Positions 26,011 to 34,773 of a stretch of 64,000 nt of DNA are shown piece by piece. The stretch lies in contig NZ_JACYGY010000001.1 in the NCBI RefSeq assembly GCF_015221875.1, forward strand, positions 1,116,001 to 1,180,000. The letters are read 5' to 3'. The position numbers and the translations under genes are program-made. The DNA is from Dyadobacter subterraneus. Lineage in GTDB: Bacteria > Bacteroidota > Bacteroidia > Cytophagales > Spirosomataceae. Below the pieces are notes generated by a model. It worked only from the letters and a program-made list of their open reading frames with translations. It did no database searches and had not been told where the DNA came from. Within the stretch, counting starts at the first letter, position 1. Every line of letters begins with the position of its first letter.

Positions 26011-26040
26011 TCTCGTCTGATTTGTTCTGAAAAATTATAT

Positions 26041-26087
26041 AAAAGAAAACGGCTCAGTCAAATTTTTGACTGAGCCGTTTTCTTTTA
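26041..26087. terminator. Bidirectional terminator after the Oar-like receptor
   Basis: AAAAGAAAACGGCTCAGTCA and TGACTGAGCCGTTTTCTTTT are exact complements around AATTTT. The stem is about 20 bp with T-runs on both strands, closing the receptor transcript. Confidence 0.92.
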
Positions 26088-26166
26088 TGAACATTATCAA
26101 GAATTGTATTAAAAGATAGCTGCCGAAAGCTTGAAATCAGCTAAAAAGTCGCTTTTAGTCTTATTG

Positions 26167-26201
26167 GATAGCCGATAGCCGATAGCCGACTGCTGATAGC
26201 C
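26167..26201. repeat. Heptamer array GATAGCC, five units
   Basis: Five consecutive 7-base units: GATAGCC three times, GACTGCT, GATAGCC. It ends one base before the stop codon of the GDPD gene (TTA at 26202-26204). Degenerate fragments of the same type lie just upstream at about 26117-26145 (GATAGCTGCCGAAAGC). Related arrays occur at 28045, 42604 and 47633. Confidence 0.9.
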
Positions 26202-27101
26202 TTACTTCTGAAACAAAGAATGCACAAATATCGGCTGGTCGGTACAAATAATATCTGCACCGCTTTCCCATATCTTGTTATACATCGGAGCGGAAATTTC
26301 TGTGTTAAGGGTATCAATATTTCCGTTGGTTCCAAGTGAAGTAATGATTTTCATAGAATGGACCTTCATATAAAATGATTCAGCTTGCAGCTCTTTCGGT
26401 GTAAGTGCTACAAGGTTTTCCAAAGGCAATCCCGATTTTTCCACATTGGTAATATGTTCCCAGCTGTTAAAACCAACAGCAATCATCAACGTTGGCTCCA
26501 ACGCATAAACCGTTTTCGCTTCTTCAAGAGAATAACATATCACGACCGATTTTTGAAGTGCATTATTTTCTTTCAGCATACGGACTGTTTTTACAAGATC
26601 CGTTTCAGGTTTTTTATCAACAATCAGAATCAGATTTTTTTCTTTACTCCAATCAAGAACTTCCTTGAAAGAAGGTATTTTATTTTTGGTCAACAATCCT
26701 TTATCGTCTTTTAGACGAAGCTGCTTTACATCTTTCCATTGCTGTTGATTTAATAATCCCGTTCCATTCGTGCGTTTTTCCAATTCATTATCGTGTGACA
26801 AAACCAGCTGACTGTCGGCAGTCATACGGATATCAAATTCCAGCATCACGCATGGAACATTCTGATAGGTATTTTCAAAAGTTGCCATACAATTTCCGGG
26901 ATAACCATCTTCTGTTCCGCCCTGGTGCGCCATGATCAACGGGACAAACCGGTTTGAAGGTTTAAGATGTGCGCTTAAACTTCCTGATTTGCTGAAATTG
27001 CAGTTATCAGTAACAGATGCGAATTGACGTGAAGGGACACAAGATGTTAAAAGTAACAGCAACAGAATGGGGTAAGGGTCTTTCAAACGTTTTGCTAACA
27101 T
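26202..27101 (-). CDS. Glycerophosphodiester phosphodiesterase, lipoprotein
   Basis: 299 residues. A lipobox (LLTSC after KDPYPILLLL) anchors it to a membrane. GDPD fold: LIMAHQGGTEDGYPGNCMAT and ENTYQNVPCVMLEFDIRMT carry His, Glu and Asp of the active site, SQLVLSHDNELEKRTNGTG supplies the second His, and LILIVDKKPE follows. The first catalytic motif is HQGG instead of the common HRG, and Arg substitution may alter phosphate binding. It releases glycerol phosphate from deacylated phospholipids at the cell surface or periplasm. It follows the patatin-like gene by 26 bases on the same strand, so the two likely form a phospholipid-turnover operon. Confidence 0.9.
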   Translation of the reverse strand: MLAKRLKDPYPILLLLLLTSCVPSRQFASVTDNCNFSKSGSLSAHLKPSNRFVPLIMAHQGGTEDGYPGNCMATFENTYQNVPCVMLEFDIRMTADSQLVLSHDNELEKRTNGTGLLNQQQWKDVKQLRLKDDKGLLTKNKIPSFKEVLDWSKEKNLILIVDKKPETDLVKTVRMLKENNALQKSVVICYSLEEAKTVYALEPTLMIAVGFNSWEHITNVEKSGLPLENLVALTPKELQAESFYMKVHSMKIITSLGTNGNIDTLNTEISAPMYNKIWESGADIICTDQPIFVHSLFQK

Positions 27102-27127
27102 TAGCTGAGTTTTTTTAACAGATTTTT

Positions 27128-28036
27128 TTATTGTTTTACTTCTGCCACTTTGTTAAGGGTTTCAATACCAATTCGATAACCTTCAATAATTAATCTTGAA
27201 ATATCATCGGATGTAAAACGCTGCATATCCAGTACGAGTGGAGATGCCGGACGGATCACGGTCATTTTCATAGGCACGCCGCGTAAAATAGACCGGTCGA
27301 CATATGATTCTGCCCATATAATGTTGCTGTTCGCATATTCGTTCACCGTAATATCCCGAACTCTTTCCACAAGCGTGATCAGATTTCGCGGATTCATACC
27401 TTCCGGCTGGTACAAATGCGGAGAATGACAGGCGATTACTACTATTTCAGTTGCTCCGTCTGCAATGGCCTGGCGAATTGGTGCTACTTCTCTTAAACCT
27501 CCATCCAGATACATTTCTTTTCCAATCGCGATCGCCGGCATGAGCATAGGAATAGAGGAACTGGCGCGAACATAATCAAGGAAATGTGGTTCTTGTGGAG
27601 TCACATATTTGATTTCGCCACTTTGCACATTCACTGCGCCTACTTTTATTCTCGCCGGAGTAGTTTTTAAATATTTATCCTTTACATTTTTCCTGATCAG
27701 CAAATGCAGCGGAGCAGGATCAACCAAACCATCAAAACGGCTCATGAGCGTATTCATACCTAACATAACGCGCGAACGAAGCGTTGAAATATCTTGTGGC
27801 TGTGTTATATTCTTAACCCAAAATTCGAGCAGTTTTCTACCCGCCAGCGGCCAGTTAAGTTTACCGTTTTCTTCAAACTGGCGGCCAGTTTCATTGGCAA
27901 GAAAAGTGGTATTCAATGCGCCAACCGAGATTCCATACACCATGTCCGGTTCAAAACCATTTTCAAGTACAGATTGAATGGCGCCAACCTGAAAAGCTCC
28001 TTTCATTGATCCACCTCCAAGCACGAGTGCCTTCAT
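27128..28036 (-). CDS. Patatin-like phospholipase
   Basis: 302 residues. The oxyanion loop LGGGSMKGAFQVGAIQ, nucleophile S37 in YGISVGALN and catalytic Asp in YLDGGLREVAPI form the Ser-Asp dyad of patatins. Arg/Lys in the loop is MKG here, close to the canonical GGGxRG. There is no signal peptide, so it is probably cytoplasmic and hydrolyses acyl chains from phospholipids. The GDPD gene directly downstream would act on the deacylated product if exported, giving a consistent two-step theme. A heptamer array lies 8 bases before its start codon, so any ribosome-binding element is embedded in or next to repeat DNA. Confidence 0.93.
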   Translation of the reverse strand: MKALVLGGGSMKGAFQVGAIQSVLENGFEPDMVYGISVGALNTTFLANETGRQFEENGKLNWPLAGRKLLEFWVKNITQPQDISTLRSRVMLGMNTLMSRFDGLVDPAPLHLLIRKNVKDKYLKTTPARIKVGAVNVQSGEIKYVTPQEPHFLDYVRASSSIPMLMPAIAIGKEMYLDGGLREVAPIRQAIADGATEIVVIACHSPHLYQPEGMNPRNLITLVERVRDITVNEYANSNIIWAESYVDRSILRGVPMKMTVIRPASPLVLDMQRFTSDDISRLIIEGYRIGIETLNKVAEVKQ

Positions 28037-28044
28037 AAATATTT

Positions 28045-28077
28045 GCTTTCGGCTGTCGGCTATCGGCTTTCAGCTAT
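28045..28077 (-). repeat. Heptamer array upstream of the patatin gene
   Basis: On the complement the units run AGCTGAA, AGCCGAT, AGCCGAC, AGCCGAA, AGC, in exact 7-base register. The array ends 8 bases before the start codon at 28036. It is inverted relative to the array at 26167, so the two frame the GDPD and patatin genes. The remainder of the spacer to 28352 is AT-rich leader for two divergent units, with no further gene. Confidence 0.9.
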
Positions 28078-28352
28078 TTTGGTGATTTGTTTAGTTTTTG
28101 CTTCTATTTTTCGACTTACATCTGCCGTGTTCACATAACGGTTTTTCTGCGTAGTTCTACTCAATTCAACGATTTTCCGTTTTCATATTTCCAATTTTAA
28201 ACATTTTCATTCTAAAATAGGTATAAAGAGAAGATTTTATTCCAAATTTGAGGATTAAAGTACAGCAGCGGATAATGCCCTGATTTTTGAACCAAACTGC
28301 GCTGTATAGCCTTTTAACAATTGGAGGTAAGTCAAGACTTCCTATAATTAAT

Positions 28353-29327
28353 ATGACCCTTTCAATAAAGGATATTCAAGCTCCTATTGCGGATGAAATG
28401 AAGGCTTTCGAGCACAAGTTTCGCCAGTTTATGAAAAGTGATGTAATGCTGCTCGACCAGATCATGAATTACATCGTACGCCGTAAAGGAAAACAGCTCA
28501 GGCCTATGTTTGTTTTTCTGTCCGCGGGAGTTTGCGGCCCGATTTCAGAATCAACCTACCGCGGCGCTTCATTTATCGAACTTTTACATACTGCTACACT
28601 TGTTCATGACGATGTTGTGGACGATTCCAATTACCGCAGGGGTTTCTTTTCAGTCAATGCTTTATGGAAAAATAAAATTGCCGTTTTGGTGGGCGATTAT
28701 CTGCTTTCCCGCGGTTTATTGTTATCCGTTGAGCATAATGAATTCGAATTGCTGAAAATTGTTTCAACAGCGATGCGTGAAATCAGCGAAGGAGAATTAC
28801 TTCAAATCGAAAAAGCACGCCGACTTGATATTAACGAAGGAGTTTATTACGAAATTATCAGACAAAAAACAGCCTCACTGATCGCATCTTGCTGCGCAGT
28901 TGGAGCTTGCTCGGTCGGTGCTGGTGCAGAGGTTATAAAACGAATGCATGCTTTTGGTGAAAAGGTAGGAATTGCTTTTCAGATTAAAGACGATCTTTTT
29001 GATTATGGTGAAGATGAAATCGGCAAGCCGCTTGGAATTGACATCAAAGAAAAGAAAATGACGCTGCCGCTAATATATGCACTTAATAAAGCGCCCTGGC
29101 TGGAAAAAAGAAAAATGATCAATATCATTCGTAACGAAAGTCATAAACCAAATAAAGTTTTAGAAGTTATTTCCTTTGTAAAAGAGTCCGGCGGATTGAA
29201 GTATGCGGAGAAGGTAATGCAGCGCTACGTAGCAGAAGCCCAGACTCTGCTGAATGAATTTCCGGATTCTGCTCACCGTACGGCTTTGGAAAATCTGGTG
29301 CAGTATACTATTGAAAGGAGTAAATAG
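28353..29327 (+). CDS. Polyprenyl diphosphate synthase (octaprenyl/IspB type)
   Basis: 324 residues from Met at 28353 (MTLSIKDIQAPIADEM); the frame opens at 28287 but the first 22 residues are not family-like. Both Asp-rich motifs are intact: VHDDVVDDSNYRRG and FQIKDDLFDYGED, with GKQLRP ahead of the first and KMTLPLIYAL after the second. It makes the long isoprenoid chain, probably of menaquinone, the quinone of this phylum. Monocistronic with a hairpin after it. Confidence 0.94.
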   Translation: MTLSIKDIQAPIADEMKAFEHKFRQFMKSDVMLLDQIMNYIVRRKGKQLRPMFVFLSAGVCGPISESTYRGASFIELLHTATLVHDDVVDDSNYRRGFFSVNALWKNKIAVLVGDYLLSRGLLLSVEHNEFELLKIVSTAMREISEGELLQIEKARRLDINEGVYYEIIRQKTASLIASCCAVGACSVGAGAEVIKRMHAFGEKVGIAFQIKDDLFDYGEDEIGKPLGIDIKEKKMTLPLIYALNKAPWLEKRKMINIIRNESHKPNKVLEVISFVKESGGLKYAEKVMQRYVAEAQTLLNEFPDSAHRTALENLVQYTIERSK

Positions 29328-29354
29328 TAAATTTTATTCAATCAATAAATGGAG

Positions 29355-29390
29355 ACCCTGTAAAGCGCAAGCATATTTACAGGGTTTTTT
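29355..29390. terminator. Terminator after the polyprenyl synthase
   Basis: ACCCTGTAAA and TTTACAGGGT pair perfectly around GCGCAAGCATA, followed by a run of T. Confidence 0.88.
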
Positions 29391-29477
29391 AATAAAAAAA
29401 TCTTTTCGACTAATTTATTAGTTATATTAAATTGTTTTTAGTTATACTTGTATATTCAATTTAATTATAGCCGCTAT

Positions 29478-30842
29478 ATGAAAATCGTATTGTTATTCAT
29501 CTTGACGCTGTTAACACATTTAGTTACAGCGCAAGTACATATCTGGACACAAGAAGAGGCGCAAAAAGCAAAATTTCATGTGGACATGTTGCCGATTACA
29601 TATGAAGAAAGGAGCTCCGATGACGCGATAGATTTGGTTCAAAAATCATTAGATATTGTAGTTCCAAAAGATGTGAATCCCGGAATATCGGTCATTACAC
29701 AAATACTGGTGAATCAGCAAGGGAGCGTTGACTATATCATTTTCCATACGGAAGCAAAAGGTTATAATAACGATTCCTTAAATCAGGTTCTAAAAAAGTC
29801 TTTTGTGCAACATGTATCAGAATGGAAGTCGGTGGAAAAGCTGCAAAAGCCATTTCGGTCGATTATGTTGATGAAATTTGGTAAGCAAATTGTCAAACGG
29901 CAAGTAAGGCAAACGGACAGTTCTGTTGTGAATATAGAAACTGCCCTGGCTTATAAAGACAGTCTTAAAATTAAGAGGATATTTTTTAACCAGCTGGAAT
30001 TAAAAACTTTACCCACTGTTATTTATCGTTTTCCCAATATTGAAGAATTATATCTGAGCGCAAATGAATTGAATGAGTTAAAAATTGATTTGAAAAGATT
30101 ACCGCGTCTCAAACAATTACATGTGGACGGAAATCGGCTAACCAATAGAAGCCTTGTATTAACAAAAAATAAGTCGCTGGAACTGCTGAATCTGAAATCA
30201 AATAAATTTACAAATATTCCTGCTGCTGCCAAAGCCTGTAAAAATCTGTCATCACTTTGGCTGGGAGGAAATAAACTTACCGATTTGTCAAACCGAAGTT
30301 TTCGAAAGTTGAAAACTGTGCAGGATTTAAATTTTTATAAATCTGAATTGGCGGTTTTGCCAAAAGGAATAAAGAAAATGAAAAATCTGGGAGTACTGGA
30401 TTTGTATTATAATCAACTTGAAACTTTGCCAGCATCTCTGACCAAACTAAAATATCTGACACAATTAGCAGTAAGTAATAATCAGCTCAAAGAACTTCCC
30501 GAGCAAATGGACAAACTAGCCAATCTGAATACGCTGTATGCCCATCATAACAAATTAAGTAAGTTGCCGCAAAGTGCTGCAAAGCTGAAAAATCTGAATA
30601 TTCTGGATTTGGGTTATAACTGGTTTTACAATTTTCCACCTGAAATCATGGCGTTGGATAGTCTGCATGAGCTCGATATTTCAGGAAATAATCTACCGGA
30701 ATTCCCGTCGACCGTGGTACAACTTAAAAAGCTTGATAAAGTATACTTACGTGGGAATCCATTCACCGAACAGGATGTAGAGAAAAAATATGCAAGTCAG
30801 CTGAAGACTTTGAAGGGGAATAAGGTTGAAGTGTTTTATTGA
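29478..30842 (+). CDS. Secreted leucine-rich repeat protein with N-terminal TonB_C-like domain
   Basis: 454 residues from the Met at 29478 (MKIVLLFILTLLTHLVTAQ is a clean signal peptide; the longer frame from 29448 lacks one). Residues about 55-125 resemble the C-terminal domain of TonB energy transducers: VITQILVNQQGSVDYIIFHT then LNQVLKKSFVQHVSEWKS and FRSIMLMKF. From about 160 onward come roughly 11 leucine-rich repeats of 22-23 residues (LPNIEELYLSANELNELK, MKNLGVLDLYYNQLETLP, LANLNTLYAHHNKLSKLP, LDSLHELDISGNNLPEFP). The combination suggests a periplasmic or surface binding protein. No partner is encoded nearby. Confidence 0.88.
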   Translation: MKIVLLFILTLLTHLVTAQVHIWTQEEAQKAKFHVDMLPITYEERSSDDAIDLVQKSLDIVVPKDVNPGISVITQILVNQQGSVDYIIFHTEAKGYNNDSLNQVLKKSFVQHVSEWKSVEKLQKPFRSIMLMKFGKQIVKRQVRQTDSSVVNIETALAYKDSLKIKRIFFNQLELKTLPTVIYRFPNIEELYLSANELNELKIDLKRLPRLKQLHVDGNRLTNRSLVLTKNKSLELLNLKSNKFTNIPAAAKACKNLSSLWLGGNKLTDLSNRSFRKLKTVQDLNFYKSELAVLPKGIKKMKNLGVLDLYYNQLETLPASLTKLKYLTQLAVSNNQLKELPEQMDKLANLNTLYAHHNKLSKLPQSAAKLKNLNILDLGYNWFYNFPPEIMALDSLHELDISGNNLPEFPSTVVQLKKLDKVYLRGNPFTEQDVEKKYASQLKTLKGNKVEVFY

Positions 30843-30898
30843 AATTAGAATGGTTAGTGAGATAATTGTAACGTTTAACGTTTTTCTGCGTCCAAGAA

Positions 30899-31870
30899 AT
30901 GTACGTAGATATACATCAATTGAGACGAAAAAATGATATTCTTTTAAAAAGTGCTTTTGAGGAAGCGTTTTCTGATTTGCTTCGTTTCTTTTTTGATGAC
31001 GCAGATTCTCTTTTTGATATAGAAAAGGGATTAGAATTTATGGACAAAGAACTCCATGAACTTTTTCCGGACCTTGAAAAGCAGGGTGGGAGCCGTTTTG
31101 TTGATATGCTTGCAAAAATTTATGGGATTGATGGCGCTGAGGAATGGATTCTGATTCATATTGAAATCCAGGCGCAAAATGACCAGCAGTTTTCAAAACG
31201 AATGTTTCAGTATTTCTACCGCATTTATGATCGATACAACATGCCGGTTACCGCGCTGGCAGTATTTACGGGTGCGGCGAAAAGTTTGTCAGAAAGTACT
31301 TTCCATTATAGATTTCTTGGGACTGAACTTGTATACAAATACAATAATTATCATATCATGGATCATTCGGAAGAGCAGTTACTGGTCATGGATAATCCGT
31401 TTGCACTCATTGTATTAGCTGCACAGAAAGCACTTCTTGCAGACAAAATTCCAGAATGGGAGTTGGCAGAACACCGGCTAACCATAGCACGTGCGTTGAT
31501 AGGCAGCAAGAAATATAGCGGTGAAAAGGTAAAGCGGTTTCTATACTTTTTGAAAACATTTATCCATATTGAAAATCATGAAATTAACAGTAAATTTGAT
31601 AATGAAATCAGTCAGTTAACCGGAAATGAAAGCACTATGGGAATTATAGAAACTATAAAAATGCTGACTAGGGAAGAAGGGATTGAAATAGGTTTGGAGC
31701 AGGGACTTGAAAAAGGCTTGGAGCAAGGACTTGAAAAAGGTGAAGAAAAAAAAAGCTTAAAAGTAGTTACCAGAATGTTACAATCTGAGAAATTTTCAAT
31801 TTCAGAAATTGCAAATTTTGCTGATGTTTCAGAGGATTTTGTAAGGAAGGTGCAGGAAGAAATAAAATAG
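30899..31870 (+). CDS. Rpn/PD-(D/E)XK nuclease-family protein
   Basis: 323 residues. FEEAFSDLLRFFFDDADSLF and EEWILIHIEIQAQNDQQFSK followed by RMFQYFYRIYDRYNMPVTAL fit the Rpn / YhgA-like recombination-promoting nuclease superfamily; the catalytic acidic residues would be the Asp of FVDMLAKIYGIDGAEE and the E-x-Q of HIEIQ. Near residue 265-285 is a degenerate tandem repeat (IEIGLEQGLEKGLEQGLEKG) that is also repetitive in DNA, then a helical tail (ISEIANFADVSEDFVRKVQ) resembling a helix-turn-helix. Such genes are widespread, patchily distributed and often described as transposase-like. It is preceded by a 56-base spacer after the LRR gene. Confidence 0.87.
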   Translation: MYVDIHQLRRKNDILLKSAFEEAFSDLLRFFFDDADSLFDIEKGLEFMDKELHELFPDLEKQGGSRFVDMLAKIYGIDGAEEWILIHIEIQAQNDQQFSKRMFQYFYRIYDRYNMPVTALAVFTGAAKSLSESTFHYRFLGTELVYKYNNYHIMDHSEEQLLVMDNPFALIVLAAQKALLADKIPEWELAEHRLTIARALIGSKKYSGEKVKRFLYFLKTFIHIENHEINSKFDNEISQLTGNESTMGIIETIKMLTREEGIEIGLEQGLEKGLEQGLEKGEEKKSLKVVTRMLQSEKFSISEIANFADVSEDFVRKVQEEIK

Positions 31871-31886
31871 AATATCAAAGATTATT

Positions 31887-31940
31887 AAAAAAATGGTGTC
31901 TAAAAAGTAATTGAAAACTACTTTTTAGACACCATTTTTT
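31887..31940. terminator. Convergent terminator after the Rpn-like gene
   Basis: AAAAATGGTGTCTAAAAAGT and ACTTTTTAGACACCATTTTT are exact complements around a nine-base loop. This is one of the longest stems in the window. It serves both the nuclease gene and the convergent DUF5916 gene. Confidence 0.93.
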
Positions 31941-31951
31941 GCGGCTGATCT

Positions 31952-34126
31952 TTACAAGTTCCACCAATAAGTAAACTTCAAAACAATCGCCCGGTTTTTT
32001 ACCATGAAATTTTCAGGTAAATAATTGTCCGTATAAACGATATACAAATCCGAAGCAGGTTTATAACGCCATTGCAAACGTGCGTTCAGGTTAATATTAT
32101 CCGCCTGATTGTTGTACTGCATGAAGGTTGTAAAAAATAAATTGTTCCGGAAAGTAACATCTACACGTGGACCAACCAGCCAAAGCTGTGTCCTGTTCCA
32201 GGGAGCAGGTAAATGGATGTCATTATAATTTCCAGCCATGGTAATCGCAACATATGGCTGAATTCTATACCCGAGTTCTGTACGTAAATTTGTACGATGA
32301 CCATTGTCATAATACCCACCAAAAATACCTGCAAAAGTGTAAGTGAAATGGCTTTGCGGACCAGATACAATTTCAAAACCTGCCGATGTCCATTTATGTT
32401 CTGTGCCTGTTGCAAGCTGCTCTTTCCCTAAATTCGTTGGGTCGTACGGTCTTAACAAGCGTGTGTAATTGTTCGTCACATAGGCCGACATGGTTGCTCT
32501 GGTAATGAAATTGACATTATAAGAAAATGTAAGTTCCCTGTCACTAAGCGACATTTGTTTGTCCCAGTAAATATTGGTCACAACCTTTGGTCCGTGGCTG
32601 ATAATTTTTGGATTTTTGATGAAAAACAAATATCCCATCGTCGGGCTGATTTTGTAATAACCATTGCGGATTGCATTGGGAACATAACCAACTTCTGCAT
32701 TGTAATTTTTCCCAACATATTCATGCTGCCACTGCCAGAAAAAATTCGCTTTACTGAATTTTAAATCCGCTGCATGAACAAAATCATCACCTGATTTTCC
32801 GGGTGTGAAGGATTTCAAAAACATTACTTTCCCTGTCCACAAGTTATTTACACTGGCCAGGTTGTACTCAGCACCAATATTCCGGTTGTACCGATTTGTA
32901 TTGGCATTTTTTTCATGAGAATAATTGACAGCATCACGATTGATATAAATAAACCGGACATTGGATCTTGCGAAAACCTGTCGTTGCAGCGCTACCACAG
33001 CATAATTATTTCTCGGAATGGTATCCTGAGAACCCGTTTGAACATCCAGAACGCCGACCCGCCATTTCTTATTTATTTTCCCGCTCATCCTCGCGCCAAA
33101 CTGGATTGGAACACCCAAACCGATACGACGAGAGAAAAAAGGCCGAATGGTAGCGTACCCGAAGTTTGCAAATAAATCCGCATTTTCGAGGAAAAACTGT
33201 CTTCTCTCAGGGAAAAATAATTCGAAACGATTTAGATTGGTTTGCTGAACATCGACATCAACCTGTGAAAAATCCGGATTGACTGTAAGGTCCAAATTCA
33301 GTGAAGGCGTAAGTCCAATCTTGACATCACCACCAATACTCGTTTTGTATTTATTGGGCTTGTCGTTTTGGAAATCACGCGTTAGGCGAGTGGCAGAAAA
33401 AGGAATGATTGAAATGTTGGCTCCCGGATTTGGAGGCGGCTGATCCCATACCAGTACCCCGGTATATGCAAGTGACGCGGAGGGAAACTGTTTTGGAACT
33501 GGCGCCCAGGCTGATTTTTCCGAAATCGTCAGATCCTGGCGACTGAAATTAATTCCCCAGCGTGAAATTCCGGATTTGTACCTGATACTTTTAAAAGGAA
33601 TGGCAGCTTCCCAAACCCATTTGTCATCATCATTTTTTACATGACTTACCCATCGATTGTCCCAACTCAAATCCACCGTTCCGCCATCTCCCATTTGTCC
33701 GTCCCAGGGTGCTCCTGCGGCATTTGCCCCAAAAGAAAATCCATTGGTCCGGTCATCGAAGGTGTCCATGAAAAGGAGAAAATTGTCATTTTTACCAAAA
33801 GTAAAATCCCGTTTAAGAGATTCGACAATGATAGAACCTTTCACCGTTTTGTAATTAATAACCAGAATGTACATATGATCATTGTCATACGTCATTTTAA
33901 CTTCTGTCCTTGCCCTGGAAAAACTGGTATCCATGGGTGTGATCATAAAAAAGTCTGTTGCAGTTTCTGCTGATTCCCAGCCCTGATCTTCTGCAACGCC
34001 ATCTACCTTAATTGGAGCAGATGCCGGATGGATGTGATATTGATATTTTTCATTGGGTTTTTGGGCCAGACAATTACCGGCGAAGGCAATGCATAGCCAT
34101 AGTTTAATTAAGGTTTTAGGATGCAC
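31952..34126 (-). CDS. DUF5916 outer-membrane protein with N-terminal CBM9-like domain
   Basis: 724 residues. Signal peptide MHPKTLIKLWLCIAFAGNCLA. Residues about 30-230 form a family-9 carbohydrate-binding-like beta-sandwich (PIKVDGVAEDQGWESAETAT, YILVINYKTVKGS, GINFSRQDLTISEKSAWAPV). The remainder is a DUF5916 domain, a predicted beta-barrel with many aromatic strands (SLNLDLTVNPDFSQVDVDVQ, RFELFFPERRQFFLENADLF) ending LKFTYWWNL, i.e. with no terminal Phe but aromatic-rich. The family is Bacteroidota-typical and its substrate is unknown. The gene is tail to tail with the Rpn-like gene, with a terminator between. A DUF3817 gene lies just upstream. Confidence 0.92.
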   Translation of the reverse strand: MHPKTLIKLWLCIAFAGNCLAQKPNEKYQYHIHPASAPIKVDGVAEDQGWESAETATDFFMITPMDTSFSRARTEVKMTYDNDHMYILVINYKTVKGSIIVESLKRDFTFGKNDNFLLFMDTFDDRTNGFSFGANAAGAPWDGQMGDGGTVDLSWDNRWVSHVKNDDDKWVWEAAIPFKSIRYKSGISRWGINFSRQDLTISEKSAWAPVPKQFPSASLAYTGVLVWDQPPPNPGANISIIPFSATRLTRDFQNDKPNKYKTSIGGDVKIGLTPSLNLDLTVNPDFSQVDVDVQQTNLNRFELFFPERRQFFLENADLFANFGYATIRPFFSRRIGLGVPIQFGARMSGKINKKWRVGVLDVQTGSQDTIPRNNYAVVALQRQVFARSNVRFIYINRDAVNYSHEKNANTNRYNRNIGAEYNLASVNNLWTGKVMFLKSFTPGKSGDDFVHAADLKFSKANFFWQWQHEYVGKNYNAEVGYVPNAIRNGYYKISPTMGYLFFIKNPKIISHGPKVVTNIYWDKQMSLSDRELTFSYNVNFITRATMSAYVTNNYTRLLRPYDPTNLGKEQLATGTEHKWTSAGFEIVSGPQSHFTYTFAGIFGGYYDNGHRTNLRTELGYRIQPYVAITMAGNYNDIHLPAPWNRTQLWLVGPRVDVTFRNNLFFTTFMQYNNQADNINLNARLQWRYKPASDLYIVYTDNYLPENFMVKNRAIVLKFTYWWNL

Positions 34127-34182
34127 TTTTTAGTTATGGGTAGGAATATGGAATAATAAAAGAATTTACGTGGAACAATAAA

Positions 34183-34488
34183 TTAATTAGGATGTCTGAA
34201 AATTTTTTGATCCGCATAGAAGGTTCCAAAAGGAATAACGGACGCTACCAAGGCCAGAAGAAATTTTTTCCAACCCCAGTTGTATTCAAAAACAACCTGA
34301 ATAAGCAAAATCACATACAGAATAAAAAGGACACCATGCGCCATTCCAACCATGCGTACAGGCTCAGGGTAGCCGGCAAGATATTTCAAAGGCATTGCAA
34401 TACCCATCAGTATTAATAGAGAAGTACCTTCAAGGAATGCTACAAAGCGTAATCTGCCCAGTGCAGTTTTAAGTAAGTTGGCTAACAT
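34183..34488 (-). CDS. DUF3817 integral membrane protein
   Basis: 101 residues with three hydrophobic segments: FVAFLEGTSLLILMGIAMPL, MAHGVLFILYVILLIQVVFE and FLLALVASVIPFGTFYAD. The patterns LRFVAFLEGTSLL and YADQKIF are diagnostic of DUF3817 (YdzA-like). Function unknown; homologues are short inner-membrane proteins. Same strand as the DUF5916 gene with 56 bases between, possibly one unit. Confidence 0.9.
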   Translation of the reverse strand: MLANLLKTALGRLRFVAFLEGTSLLILMGIAMPLKYLAGYPEPVRMVGMAHGVLFILYVILLIQVVFEYNWGWKKFLLALVASVIPFGTFYADQKIFRHPN

Positions 34489-34773
34489 GTAATAAAAAGG
34501 GAGTGAGTAATGATATTTTTTAATTGTAAAGATAGCATTTAGAGGTTTCTTTGACTGCTTTCGAAGTGCAAAAGGTTTATGCTAATTTTAATAAATTGAC
34601 GTTTTGTTTAAAAAACATACTTCTTTCAGCATTATTTTAAAATTTTATTCTTGAAATTTTGAATCAAAGTTTAAACTTGTGGAAAATTTATGTTGAAATC
34701 CGGACTTGGATTTTTTCTATATAGCTTTAAAAACGAATTATCATTTCATCGACCAGATTAATTATTATTGATT

